In this document: positions 47,782-59,065 of the stretch, in pieces | How the letters are laid out: each line of letters begins with the position of its first letter | How positions within the stretch are numbered: the first letter of the stretch is position 1 | Source: JABDGM01 sp963738665 | Lineage (GTDB): Bacteria; Planctomycetota; Planctomycetia; Pirellulales; Lacipirellulaceae | DNA: 64,000 nucleotides | Assembly (NCBI GenBank): GCA_963738665.1 | Contig: CAVTXL010000003.1 | Coordinates: 1,178,001 to 1,242,000 of the forward strand | Direction: 5' to 3' | Made by a program: the position numbers and the translations under genes | Notes under the pieces: generated by a model | What the model saw: the letters and a program-made list of their open reading frames with translations, nothing else | The model's database searches: none | What the model was told of the DNA's origin: nothing

Positions 47782-48536
47782 ATGGCGGAATCGCGGCCAT
47801 TCTCTGCGGCGGTCCGGAAAGGCTCTTGCTCCGTTCGGAACAGGGCCAAGGGCGCACCCACAAGCGTGGCCCCCACTGTCGATTCGCCCAATTCACGCCA
47901 AAATATCGCACCGCTCGTTGTTCGCCGCCCCGCCGTCTCTCCCCCCAGCTACGCTTTAGCTTTGGCCAAACGAAAACCCCATCGCCCGCAGCCTCCCAAG
48001 AGCGGACTTGCCGTCCAACGTACGGCGGACGGCCGCGGCTGGGCCTTTGCCCATCCTGGCTGCGTCCGCGACCGGGCGGACGACCTGGACGAGGCCCGCG
48101 TCATGATTCACGCCGGCGAGTTTGAACTCGCCCAAGATGAGCTCCGCTGGCTCCTTGCCGACTGCCCCGAATTGCTCGCCGCCCATGCCCTGTTGGGCGA
48201 TCTGGCCGCCGCCCACCGCCACGATATTTCCTTAGCCCGCGGCCACTTTGGCGCCGGCTACCAGCTCGGCCTGACGGCGCTCCGCCGCGCCGGCCTGCCA
48301 AAGCCGCTGTTGTATTCGCACCCAGCGAACCGCGCGTTCTATGAAGCCGGCCGCGGCCTGGCCTGGTCGCTGGCAAAGCTCGCCAAGCTCGATCTGCGCA
48401 CGAAGTAGTCGATACGCTTGTCAAGCTTGATCCAGCCGACCCGCTCGAGCTTCGCGCGATGCTCGACGAGCTGGCCACGGGCGGTCTGCCGATCATCGAG
48501 CTGGGCCGGAACAACCAAACGCAGGACGCTACGTAG
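47782..48536 (+). CDS. hypothetical TPR-like protein (frameshifted)
   Basis: Helical, tetratricopeptide-like sequence: DDLDEARVMIHAGEFELAQD, LLADCPELLAAHALLGDLAA, HFGAGYQLGLTALRRAGLPK. It stops in one frame at 48408 but continues sensibly in another (VVDTLVKLDPADPLELRAML, TGGLPIIELG) to TAG 48534-48536, so a shift near 48398 is likely. The N-terminal 80 residues are low-complexity and the start is uncertain. Looks like the conserved C-terminal TPR-like segments common in planctomycetes; no function assigned. Confidence 0.5.
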
Positions 48537-48674
48537 CCCGGCCATTCTGGCCGGGACGGTCGGCGCCGCGCACGACATGCGGCGTCAATTTACGCCAGCG
48601 CCGACCGGTCGAACCGCACTGAGCAAATGTTACCGCGCCTCCTGGTTGGCAACTAGATTGATCGAATCGATGGT

Positions 48675-49582
48675 TCAACGCGGCCAACGTGCAAACACCC
48701 CGCTCAACAGTTTCCGGCCATCCACTGCCTGCAAAAACAACTCCCCCGCCGCCGGCCGTTCGCCGCAGCTTCCAAAAATCCCGTCGCACAAATACGCCGC
48801 CAGTTCGGCCGGCCCGACGCCGGGCGTGTGACATGTCACCAGCACAAACGCCCGCCGCTCGGCCGTCAATTCGCCGCATAGCCTCAGCAACGGCAACAAA
48901 TCTTCGCCGATCTTCCACGCCTCTCCCTTCGGCCCGTGCCCGTAGGTCGGCGGATCGAGAATCACAGCATCGTACTGCCGGCCGCGCCTCAGCTCGCGGC
49001 GACAAAACTTCACCGTGTCTTCGACGATCCACCGAATCGGCCGCTCACTCAATCCTGACAGCTCCGTGTTCTTCCGCGCCGCTCCACCACGCCCCGCGCC
49101 GCATCGACATGCACCACCTCCGCCCCCGCCGCCGCTGCCGCCAACGTACTGCCGCCCCTATAACCAAACAGATTCAAAACCCGCAATCCGCCTCTCTGGG
49201 TGCCACTGGCTCTGCCAGTGCCGCTCTCAGCTCTCGCCTTGCGCGTTTGCCCCACAATCCAGTCCCAATTCCCGCGCTGCTCCGGAAACACCCCCACCTG
49301 CCCGGAAGGCAACGCATCGAGCGCCAATTGAAACGTCACAACGCCGTCATGAACGAATCTCCAATCGCGCGGCAGCCAACGCTCCGCCGCCGGCCGCCAC
49401 TCACCGTCGCCCACGCGCGGCGCCTCGTAGCACGCCGTTGCCGTTCGCCACAGCGCAGCATCCAACTTAGCGACACTGTCAGCCGCCGGGCACGGCCGAT
49501 CGAGCACGACGCCGCCAAACCGCTCCAGCTTCCGGCCGTCGCCGAAATCTAGCAGCTCGTATTTGTCGTTGGGTGCTGTCAT
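48675..49582 (-). CDS. class I SAM methyltransferase, RlmI-like (frameshifted)
   Basis: N-terminal half MTAPNDKYELLDFGDGRKLE with the beta-barrel FVHDGVVTFQLALDALPSGQ and motif I RVLNLFGYRGGSTLAAAAAG. After a shift near 49075, SERPIRWIVEDTVKFCRREL and the catalytic-loop motif DAVILDPPTYGHGPKGEAW continue. The DPPTYG motif and overall order match COG1092-type 23S rRNA methyltransferases. Corrected length about 300 residues. rRNA target inferred. Divergent from uvrA. Confidence 0.8.
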
Positions 49583-49784
49583 CGCAACGTAGTAGGCACA
49601 CTCCGTGTGCCGTAACGGCCCCTGCGTAAGACGTATTCCTGTCATCCGCCGACGACTACGATTGTCCCTACTTCCGCCGCGGCCCACGGAGCGTGCCTGC
49701 TACAATTTCCGCCGCCTTCCCGTCTGTCGAGCGTCGCGGTAAAATTACCCGTTTGCGCTCCCCATAATAACCACCGGGCACGTC

Positions 49785-52700
49785 ATGCCTGCGTCCGATA
49801 TCGTCATCAAAGGCGCCCGCGAGCACAACCTCCGCGGCGTCGACCTGGTCCTGCCGCGCAACCGGCTGATCTGCCTCACCGGCGTCAGCGGCAGCGGCAA
49901 AAGCTCGCTGGCCTTCGACACCCTCTACGCCGAGGGCCAGCGGCGCTACGTGGAGAGCCTCTCCACCTTCGCCCGCCAGTTTCTCGGCCAGATGCCCAAG
50001 CCCGACGTCGACCACATCTCGGGCCTCAGCCCGTCGATCTCGATCTCGCAGAAATCGTCCGGCAACAACCCCCGCTCGACCGTCGGCACGATCACTGAAA
50101 TCTACGATTTTCTTCGCGTTCTTTACGCCCGTGTCGGCCGCGGCCACTGTCCAAGCTGTGGCCAGCCGATTACGGCCCAGACCCGCGAGCAAATCATCGG
50201 CCAGATTCTGGCCTTGCCCGCGGGCACGCAGTTCGCCCTGCTGGCCCCCCTCATTCGCGGCCAAAAAGGCGAATACCGCGACCTGTTCGAAGACTTGCAG
50301 AAACAGGGCTTCGTCCGGGCCCGCGTCGACGGCCGTATCGTCTCGCTCAGCGACGATTTGTCGCTCGACCGCCAGATGCGGCACAACATCGAAGTCATCG
50401 TCGACCGCCTCACGGCTGGCCCCGGCATCCGTCCCCGTCTGGCCGAAGCGGTTGACATGGCCCTCGCCGTCGGCAAAGGGAACTGCATCGTAGCAGAGCA
50501 AGAAAATGAAGCAGGGAGCAGGGAGCAGGGGACAGGGAATAAGAAGTTTCCTCGCTCCATGCTCCCTGCTCCACGCTCTTCCGGCGACATCGTCCTCTCC
50601 TCCCACTTCGCCTGCACCACCTGCCAGCTCAGCTTCGACGAACCGTCGCCGCAACTCTTCAGCTTCAACAGCCCGCAGGGCATGTGCCTCACCTGCGACG
50701 GCCTCGGCGAATTCTTCAGCTTCGATCCCGTCTTGCTCGTTGGTGATCCGGCAAAGTCCTTCGTGCAAGGCGCGATCGAGCTGGTCGGCAATTGGAAAGA
50801 GCTCGGCCGCTGGAAGCGCCACATCTTTCGCGGCGTCGCCGACACGATGGAACGGAAGCTCGATTTAGCTGAAGGCACGTTGCTGGAAGCAGCCTGGAAG
50901 GACCTGCCGCAGGAGCACCGCGAAATCTGGCTGTGGGGCACTGGCGACGAGCACGTCACGTTTACCTGGCGGGCCGGCAAGGCCGCGCAAAAATATGGCG
51001 GCAAGTTTGGCGGCATCATACCCGACCTGCTCGACAAATATCGCACCAGCCGCAGCGCGCCGCAAATGCGCCAGCTCGAACACTACATGAGCGTCATCCG
51101 CTGTCCGGAATGCGCCGGCGCAGCGCCTCAATCCACAGGCCCGCGCCGTCACGCTCACCTCGCCCGCCAAACGCTTTGCCGATCAGCGCCAGCGCTCGCT
51201 TCCCGAGGTCTGCACGCTACCCGTCTCCGCCGCCGCCGACTTCTTCAGCGAACTGGAGCTCGACGGCACTCAACAGCACATCGCCGCCGAGGTCCTTAAA
51301 GAGATCCGCGGCCGCCTCGGTTTCCTGCACGAACGTCGGCCTGGATTACCTCACACTCGAGCGCACCGCGCCAACCCTTTCCGGCGGCGAATCGCAGCGG
51401 ATCCGCCTCGCCGGCCAGATCGGCTGCGGTTTGGTGGGGGTCCTCTACATCCTCGACGAGCCGTCCATCGGCCTTCACCCCCGCGACAACCAGCGCCTGC
51501 TCGACACACTCACCCGCGCTCCGCGACCTGGGCAACACGGTCGTCGTCGTCGAACACGATGAAGACACGATGCGGGCTGCCGACCACCTCATCGATTTCG
51601 GCCCCGGCCCTGGCGTCCGCGGCGGCGAAGTGGTGGCGACAGGAAACGCGACGCAAATCGCCAAGCAAGAGCGGAGCGTGACGGGCGCGTTTCTTCAGCG
51701 GCAAACGCAAGATCGAGATACCTGCCAGTCGCCGCTTGCCACTCAATGGCGAACAAAGAGGGGACGGGAGTCGTCTTTCAACATCGCCCGGCGTGCGTCG
51801 AGCCGCGGGCAAAAAAACGACTCCCGTCCCCTCTTTTCTGCGTGTCGTCGACGCCACCCACAACAACCTCAAAAACATCGACCGTCGAAATCCCGCTGGG
51901 CGCGTTCGTCTGCGTCACCGGCGTCAGCGGCTCGGGCAAAAGCTCGCTCGTCAACGACATCCTGGCCGAGTCGCTGCTGCGCGACCTGATGGGCGGCAAG
52001 GGCGCAGCCGGGCGACCACGAGCGGATCGAGGGCGTCGACCAACTCGACAAGCTGATCGTCATCGACCAATCGCCGATCGGCCGCACGCCGCGCTCGAAT
52101 CCCGGCACCTACATCAAACTGTTCGACGACATCCGCAGCCTCTACACGCAACTTCCCGAATCGAAACGCCGCGGCTACAAGCCGGGCCGCTTCAGCTTCA
52201 ACGTCTCAGGCGGCCGCTGCGAGGCCTGCGAAGGCAACGGCTCGAACCGACTCGAAATGGATTTTCTGGCCGACGTCTGGGTCACCTGCCCGGTCTGCCA
52301 GCGGCCATCGCTTCAATCGCGAAACGCTGCAGGTGATGTATCGCGAAAAGAACATCGCCCAAGTCCTCGAAATGGACGTGCAGGAAGCGCTCGGCCACTT
52401 CGAAAACATCCCGCAAATTCACCACAAACTCAGCACGCTTCACGCGGTCGGCCTCGATTACATCAAGATCGGCCAGCCATCGCCCACGCTTTCCGGCGGC
52501 GAGGCCCAGCGGATCAAACTGGCCCGCGAGCTGGTCAAAAAATCAACGGGCCGCACGATGTACCTGCTCGACGAGCCGACGACCGGCCTCCACTTCGCCG
52601 ATATCGAGCTGTTGCTCAAAGTGCTGCACGAGCTTCGTCGACGCCGGCAACACGGTGCTGGTCGTCGAACACAATCTCGATGTCGTGAAAACGGCCGACT

Positions 52701-55700
52701 GGATCATCGACATCGGTCCCGAAGGCGGGCGACGGCGGCGGCCGGGTCGTCGCCTGCGGCACGCCCGAAGAAGTCGCCCGCAATCGCCGAATCGCACACC
52801 GGCCAAGTCGCTCGCGCCGGTGCTCGGCATACGAGACCACCGGGAAGGGCAGGGTGAGGGGGACGGCCAAATCGCCATCGCCCAAAATCTCGCCCAATGG
52901 GCAAGGGCGCGAAGCCACGCACATCACCGTCCGCGGCGCTCGCCAGCACAATCTCCGCGACGTCGACGTCAGAATTCCGCGCGATCAGATGACCGTCTTC
53001 TGCGGCCCCAGCGGCTCCGGAAAAACATCGCTGGCGATGGATACGATCTACGCCGAGGGCCAGCGCCGCTACGTCGAAAGCCTCAGCTCCTATGCCCGGC
53101 AGTTCGTCGGCCAAATGCAAAAGCCGCAAGTCGACCACATCGACGGCCTCTCGCCCGCGATCGCCATCGAACAGCGCAACACCGGCCACACGCCGCGCTC
53201 GACCGTTGGCACCGTCACCGAGATTTACGACTACTTCCGCATCCTCTTCGCCCGCCTCGGCCAACCGCATTGCCCCGAGTGCGACATCCCGATCGGCACG
53301 CAAACGAGCGACCAGATCGTCGACAAGCTGCTCGAAGAACCGAGCGGCACAAAGCTCTACATCATGGCCCCGGTCGAAGTGGCCGTCGGCGAGCAGTACG
53401 AAGCGCTCTGGGATTCGCTCCGCGGCGGCGGCTACATCCGCGTGCGAATCGACGGCGAAACGCAAATCGCTCGATCAAACGCCGACGATCGACCGCCGCC
53501 GCAAGCACGCTGTCGAAGTCGTCGTCGACCGCATCGTCGTCCGGCCCGACGCCCGCTCGCGCATCGCCGGCAGCATCGAAAACGCACTGGCCCTCGGCAA
53601 AGGCGTGGTCCACGTCGCCCACCCCGCCGACGACGTGCCCGAAGCCCGCTGGCCCGTCACGCATCCACAGCCAGCACCTGGCCTGCGAAAAATGCGGCCG
53701 CAGCTTCGACACGCTCAACCCGCACAATTTCTCGTTCAACAGCTCGCTCGGTTGGTGCCCCGCGCTGCGAAGGCCTCGGCACGCAGATCGGCGCGAACCC
53801 GGCCGCCCTCCTCCGCGACCCGAACCTCACGCTCGCAAAGGGGCACTGCTTGGTCTGGCCGGACGTGGGCCTGCCGTCTCGCAGCAAATGCTGGCGGCCC
53901 TCTCGGCCCACACCGGCGTGCCGATCAACGTCCCCTACAACGACCTCTCGCCCCGCCAACGCCGCACCGTCCTCTTCGGCACCGACGAAGAGTGGATCGA
54001 CGGTTCAACCGTAACGACAGGCGGCCCGCCTGTCGCGACCGAAGATGGAAAGCGCGAGTCAATCAATCACGCAGGCGAGCCGCCTGCCACTACGTTCCGC
54101 TTCCAATTCAAAGGCCTCTACCCCGCACTCGAAGAAGCCTCCAAACTCTCGCCGCGCTTCCGCGGCACTGCTCGAACAATTCGTCGGCGAGATCGATTGC
54201 AGCGAGTGCGGCGGCAGCCGCCTGCGCGACGACGCCGCCGCCGTCCGCTTCCGCGATCGCACGCTCGACCAGATCGGCCGCACGCCGCTCGGCGAGCTGC
54301 TCGCACAAGTGAAGAAATGGAAGCTGGCCGCCAACGAAAAGAAAGTCGCCGGCGAACTGATCCGCGAAATCGACAACCGCCTCACGTTCCTCGTCGACGT
54401 CGGCCTCGATTACCTCACGCTCGGCCGCGCCGCCCCGACGCTCTCCGGCGGCGAAGCTCAACGCATCCGCCTCGCCAGCCAGGTCGGCAGCGGCCTGTGC
54501 GGCGTGCTCTACGTCCTCGACGAACCCACGATCGGCCTCCACCCGCGCGACAACACCCGCCTCATCGTCGCACTCAAAAAACTGCGCGACCTCGGCAACA
54601 CGCTGCTCGTCGTCGAGCACGACCGCGAAGTCATCGCCAGCTCCGACGGCCTGTTCGACTTCGGCCCCGGCGCCGGCCGCCTCGGCGGCCAAATCGTGGC
54701 CTCCGGCACGCCGGAGAAAGTTGCAAAGACGCGCGGCAGCGTCACGGGCCCGTATCTGAGCGGCAAGAAGGCGATCGGGGTACCAAGAATCGCCGATCCG
54801 CGGGAAAGAGGCAGTTCGCCGTGCGAGCATCGCCGGCCGCATCGACAGCGGCTTCCCCTCCCATCCGCATCAGTTCGCCCTTCCTCGAGATCTCGGCGCC
54901 GCCACAACAACCTCAAAAACATCAACGTCAGGATTCCGCTCGGCGCGCTCACCGCCTTCACCGGCGTCAGCGGCAGCGGCAAGAGCTCGCTCGTCGAAGA
55001 CATTCTCTACAACCAGCTCGCGAAAACGCTGCATCGCGCAAGCACCGTGCCCGGCAAGCACGAATCGATCCGCGGCATCGAGCAGATCAACAAAGTGATC
55101 CGCGTCGATCAGCAGCCGCTCGGCAACACGCCCACGTCAAACCCCGCCACGTATACCGGCGTCTTCGACCTGATCCGCACGCTCTTCTCGCAACTCCCCG
55201 AATCCAAACTCCGCGGCTACACAGCCCGCCGATTCAGCTTCAACGTCGCCCGGCGGCCGCTGCGAAGCATGCGAAGGCAACGGCCAGATCTGCATCCAGA
55301 TGCATTTCCTGCCCGACGTGTGGGTCGAGTGCGAAACGTGCCGCGGCCTGCGCTATAACCCCGACGTCCTCGAAGTCCGCTTCCACGGCAAGAATCGATC
55401 GCCGACGTCCTCGACATGTCGTGCGGCGAGGCCGTCGAGCTGTTCAGCAACATCCCCAAAATCCGCCGCATCCTGCAAACGCTCTGCGACGTCGGCCTCG
55501 ATTACCTCACACTCGGCCAAAGCGCCCCGACACTCTCCGGCGGCGAAGCCCAACGCGTCAAATTAGCGGCCGAGCTCGCTCGGCCCGACACCGGCCAAAC
55601 GCTGTACCTCCTCGACGAACCCACCACCGGCCTCCACTTCGACGACCTGGCAAAACTGCTCGAAGTGCTCAACCGCCTCGTCGACCACGGCAACACAGTC

Positions 55701-57002
55701 GTCGTCATCGAACACAACCTCGACGTCATCAAAACTGCCGACTGGGTCATCGACCTCGGCCCCGAAGCCGGCGCCGAAGGCGGCACGGTCGTCGCCTGCG
55801 GCACGCCCGAGCAACTCGTCGAGGCGAATCTATTGAAAAAGGCGAATGCGCAGTTTACTCGCCGTGGCGAGCATCGCCGATCCACAATCCGCAGCGTCGC
55901 GACAACGGGCACATCCGCCATCTCCCACACCGCCGCGGCCCTCGCCCCCGTCCTCGCCGCCGGCCCGTTCGTCGAACGCAAGCGCGTACAATCCCGAAGC
56001 GGCCCAGCCACCGCGCGATGACGATCTGGAAATTGACGACGTCGGCCGCGAAACGCGAATGCCCTGGGAAGTCGACGGCCGCAAATGGCACACCCGCGAT
56101 CGCGTCGCCCGCGACGGCCGGCCCTGCAAGTGGGATGGCCGCATCCTCGACGCCATCGAAACGCCACATCCAGAAGCGCCGGCGACTTCGCCGCCACCAA
56201 TTGGAACAATCGCTCAATCGTCGAAATCACGGCCGCGAAAAAATCGGACGGCTGGTTCTTCCACGCCATCACCGGCGAGCGCTGGCTGCTCAAGCTCAAG
56301 TTCCGCACCGCCAAGAAAACCTTCGAGCAGCGACAAGCTCGTCGCCGACCTCGACCTCAAGCCGCTCAACGACATCGACGAGATCGAAGCCTACGGCCGC
56401 GGCCCTCGCGTCGAAATGCAAAACGCTGCGTGGCCCGTGGCAGGAAGTGCAAATCGACGCCCACTAGTGGCAGGAAATCGACACGCCCGCGTTCTGGGAC
56501 TTTCTCGACCGCGCGATCGCCGGCTTCCAAAAATTCGCCGACCGCATCGAGCAAAAGCCCGAAGACGTAATGCCGTGGAAAGTGCTCGGCCAGAAGTGGC
56601 ACCTCTCGAAGAAGGGCTTTCCGCCCGGCAAAAAAACCGCCTGGCAGCCCGAGGTGCTCGAAGAGCTGCTCGAATTGCTGGCCGATGCCGTCCCCGACGG
56701 CCAGTTTCTCTGGAACAACCAGGAACGTCGTCAACCTGATGGTTCCCGGCGTCCGCGAGCCCTGGGCGAGCGTGTACACCAAGCGACTGGCCGGCGTCGA
56801 CCTGGTCCTCAACGGCCCCAAGGGCGCGTTCCAACTGGGCGGCGTCGCCGACCTCGGCGCCGCCAGCAGCCTCAGCACTACCAGCGACAACCGCGACCAG
56901 GTCAAACTCCGCCTCACCACCCCCGACCAACTCCACCACGGCAACCTGAGCGCGTTTTTGGCCGTTCATTTGGAAGCACTGCGCGGGGCGGCAGTTGGAT
57001 GA
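49785..57002 (+). CDS. uvrA: giant tandem-fused UvrA excinuclease subunit with C-terminal extension (heavily frameshifted)
   Basis: About 2400 codons if frames are joined. Half 1 (49785 to about 52820): DIVIKGAREHNLRGVDLVLP, Walker A GVSGSGKSSLAFDTLYAEGQ (about 49880), UvrB-binding region GRGHCPSCGQPITAQTREQI, signature TLSGGESQ (about 51378), second Walker A (51921), zinc motif GGRCEACEGNGS, second signature TLSGGEAQ (52489). Half 2 (about 52850 to 55980) repeats all of these: GPSGSGKTSLAMDTIYAEGQ, LSGGEAQR (54441), GVSGSGKSS (54964), LSGGEAQR (55533). The extension (56010-57002; RMPWEVDGRKWHTRDRVARD, EDVMPWKVLGQKWHLSKKGF) is a planctomycete-specific tail. At least 20 shifts, nearly all equivalent to one inserted base, plus an in-frame TAG at 56465. 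No stop separates the halves after correction, supporting a fused protein as in Chlamydia. It carries several in-frame palindromic insertions. Confidence 0.8.
50510..50576. repeat. in-frame inverted repeat inside uvrA (GGGAGCA family)
   Basis: GAAGCAGGGAGCAGGGAGCA (50508-50527) pairs with GCTCCATGCTCCCTGCTCC (50554-50572). It encodes EAGSREQGTGNKKFPRSML, foreign to UvrA, between the AVGKGNCIVAE and HFACTTCQ blocks. A related tract forms the tail of ribD (59079-59117). Confidence 0.7.
51755..51837. repeat. in-frame inverted repeat inside uvrA (AAAGAGGGGACGGGAGTCG family)
   Basis: AAAGAGGGGACGGGAGTCGT (51755-51774) and its inverse ACGACTCCCGTCCCCTCTTT (51817-51836) enclose about 40 bases. The block is translated in the linker before the second Walker A domain of UvrA half 1. 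Confidence 0.75.
54016..54087. repeat. in-frame palindromic pair inside uvrA half 2 (AGGCGGCCGCCT family)
   Basis: GACAGGCGGCCCGCCTGTC (54016-54034) and GCAGGCGAGCCGCCTGC (54071-54087), translated as VTTGGPPVATEDGKR and HAGEPPATT, between EEWIDGS and FRFQFKGLYP. Same family as 2239-2285 in the P-type ATPase. Confidence 0.7.
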
Positions 57003-57059
57003 CCGGTTATAATATTACACTAGGTGTTCCCGATACGGGCGACAATGTAGAAGGTCCGT

Positions 57060-58115
57060 ATGGGCGTCCCGAAATTTTTTACGCGGTTCCGCTACAATCT
57101 TTGGACGCTGCTGGCGTTGAGCACTGTCATCAGCCTCATTTTGGGGAATCTGGCTGCAAAAGCCCACCGCCAGCGGCATGCGGTCGCGTCGCTTGAGCGT
57201 CTGGGTGCGACCGTTCTGTATCGTCACTACCGCGATAAGTCCACGTCTTGGGCTCCCGATTGGCTTCTCAATTCCATCGGCATCGATTTCCTTGACGACG
57301 TCGCCCTGATTCAATTTCGCAATCCACACGCAGTTATCGACGACGACCTCGTCGTACTGCGCGATTTGCCGGACGTCGAACTGCTGTGGTTGCAGGAAAC
57401 GCAACTAACGGATGCGGGCCTGGCCAACATTGCGCACATGACTCGGCTCAAAGAGCTGGTGATCTATCACACGAAAGTTACCGACGCGGGCTTCCGACAT
57501 CTAGAAGGTTTGCGAAGCCTAGAGTATCTGAATGCCAACGGACTGGCATTCGGCGACGAGGGAATTTCCCATTTGGCCAAACTTAAGAACCTGAGGCAAC
57601 TTGGGGCTCAATACACGAACATCACGAACGATGGCCTAGCCTTCCTGGGGGGCCTGGCAAAGCTCAAAAAACGTGGCATTGATAATTGCAAATACACAGG
57701 AAGTGGATTGCGGCACCTCAGTGGTTTGGTTAAGCTGCGCAAGCTCAACTTAGGCGGTACGATTATGGGGAGCGAAGATCTGCGCCATCTTTTGTCCTTC
57801 AAGAAGTTGGAAGAATTGGTGATGGCTAATTGTCCGATTGATGACGGCGCTGTTGACTACCTCGTTCAATTGCCGAACCTCCAGTCGCTGTATTTGGGAG
57901 GCACGCAGATGACGTACGCCGGGGCGAAATTACTGGCTAAAAGGCTTCCTATCCGCCGAGTGTACATCGAAGGTGCGAGCTTCCAGGATTATTTCGATCA
58001 CCCCGACTCAAAGCACACTAAGAACACTCTTTGGCCGCCATCATTCTTCGGCCGGGACGGCATCGAATTCGGTCCGTCAATCGGGGCCGATATCCGCGGC
58101 TCGCAAGAATGGTAG
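57060..58115 (+). CDS. leucine-rich-repeat membrane-anchored protein
   Basis: 351 residues. One N-terminal helix (LWTLLALSTVISLILGNLAA), then about nine LRR-type units of roughly 24 residues (DVELLWLQETQLTDAGLANI, RLKELVIYHTKVTDAGFRHL, NLQSLYLGGTQMTYAGAKLL), the RI-like 'TxVTDAGL' type abundant in planctomycetes. Probably a protein-interaction scaffold at the inner membrane facing the periplasm or cytoplasm (orientation unknown). It starts 57 bases after uvrA. Codon use is somewhat less GC-rich than the neighbours. Intact. Confidence 0.82.
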   Translation: MGVPKFFTRFRYNLWTLLALSTVISLILGNLAAKAHRQRHAVASLERLGATVLYRHYRDKSTSWAPDWLLNSIGIDFLDDVALIQFRNPHAVIDDDLVVLRDLPDVELLWLQETQLTDAGLANIAHMTRLKELVIYHTKVTDAGFRHLEGLRSLEYLNANGLAFGDEGISHLAKLKNLRQLGAQYTNITNDGLAFLGGLAKLKKRGIDNCKYTGSGLRHLSGLVKLRKLNLGGTIMGSEDLRHLLSFKKLEELVMANCPIDDGAVDYLVQLPNLQSLYLGGTQMTYAGAKLLAKRLPIRRVYIEGASFQDYFDHPDSKHTKNTLWPPSFFGRDGIEFGPSIGADIRGSQEW

Positions 58116-58339
58116 CTACCGTACGAATCGTCAAGTGAGTTGCGTCTTCGCGTATTCGCCTCGGTGTGAATCTGTTGATGAATGTGGTACATTAACGGTT
58201 GGTGTCGGTGGCGTTCCTAGATGACGTAGCGCGTTCCGACAATACGATTGCGGGATCCGCCTTCGATATTCCCGTGTTGTACGGTGGACTTCGCCAAGTT
58301 GGGACGTTCGTCAACTCTTTTCCACTTCATATATTCGAG

Positions 58340-59016
58340 ATGCCCGAACCCACCAACACTCTCATCGCCCCGCGCTTCCTCTTCCGCTTCGCCGTCCCGG
58401 TCAAGCGGCACGATCCGATTTGGAAACCAAGCGGCGTCGATCTCGACGAATCGTTTCGCCTTCTAAACCTGGCCGAGCTCGACGTCGCGACGAGCGATGC
58501 CGAACGCTCCTTCGCCGATCTCCGCCTGGCCTGGAGCCCCGACGGCCTCGCCTTCAACGTCACGGTCGCCGGCAAAGAGCAGCCGCCCTGGTGTCGCGAT
58601 TCGCGCCTGGTCGACAGCGACGGCCTCAGCTTCTGGATCGACACCCGCGCTACTCTCAACATCCACCGCGCCAGCCGCTACTGCCACCGCTTCGCCTTCC
58701 TGCCCGCCGGCGCCGGCCGCGGGCACGCCGAGCCGGTCGCCGATCAACTCCTCATCAACCGGGCCCGCGAAAACGCCCGACCCGTCCGCGCCGAGAGCTT
58801 CAGGTCGCCAGCAAAATCAAAAAAGACGGCTACTGGCTGGCGGGCTTTATCCCGGCCGACGCCCTGGGGGGCTACGACCCGCAGCAGTATCGTCAGCTCG
58901 GCTTCACCTACGCGTTGTTCGATCGCGAATGTGGTCTGCAAACATTTGCGTCGGGACCGGCGTTTCCGTTTGACGAAGATCCGACCTGCTGGGCGGTTTT
59001 AGATTTGGCGGAATAA
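58340..59016 (+). CDS. hypothetical protein, DOMON/CBM9-like (frameshifted)
   Basis: About 225 residues: MPEPTNTLIAPRFLFRFAVP, then FADLRLAWSPDGLAFNVTVA and VDSDGLSFWIDTRATLNIHR, a beta-sandwich pattern like carbohydrate-binding family 9/DOMON domains. After a shift near 58800, KIKKDGYWLAGFIPADALGG and FPFDEDPTCWAVLDLAE finish it. No signal peptide. Family assignment is tentative; no catalytic motif seen. Confidence 0.55.
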
Positions 59017-59065
59017 TCCAATTGCCAGCCCTCGCGGCGCGACTTTGCGCAAGAACTGATCCGCG

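Noticed and set aside
52854..54014. Independent second uvrA gene starting at GTG 52854
   Set aside because: The codons before it read as continuous linker (SLAPVLGIRDHREGQ) in a neighbouring frame without a stop, and no ribosome-binding site stands out; fusion fits better, though not proven.
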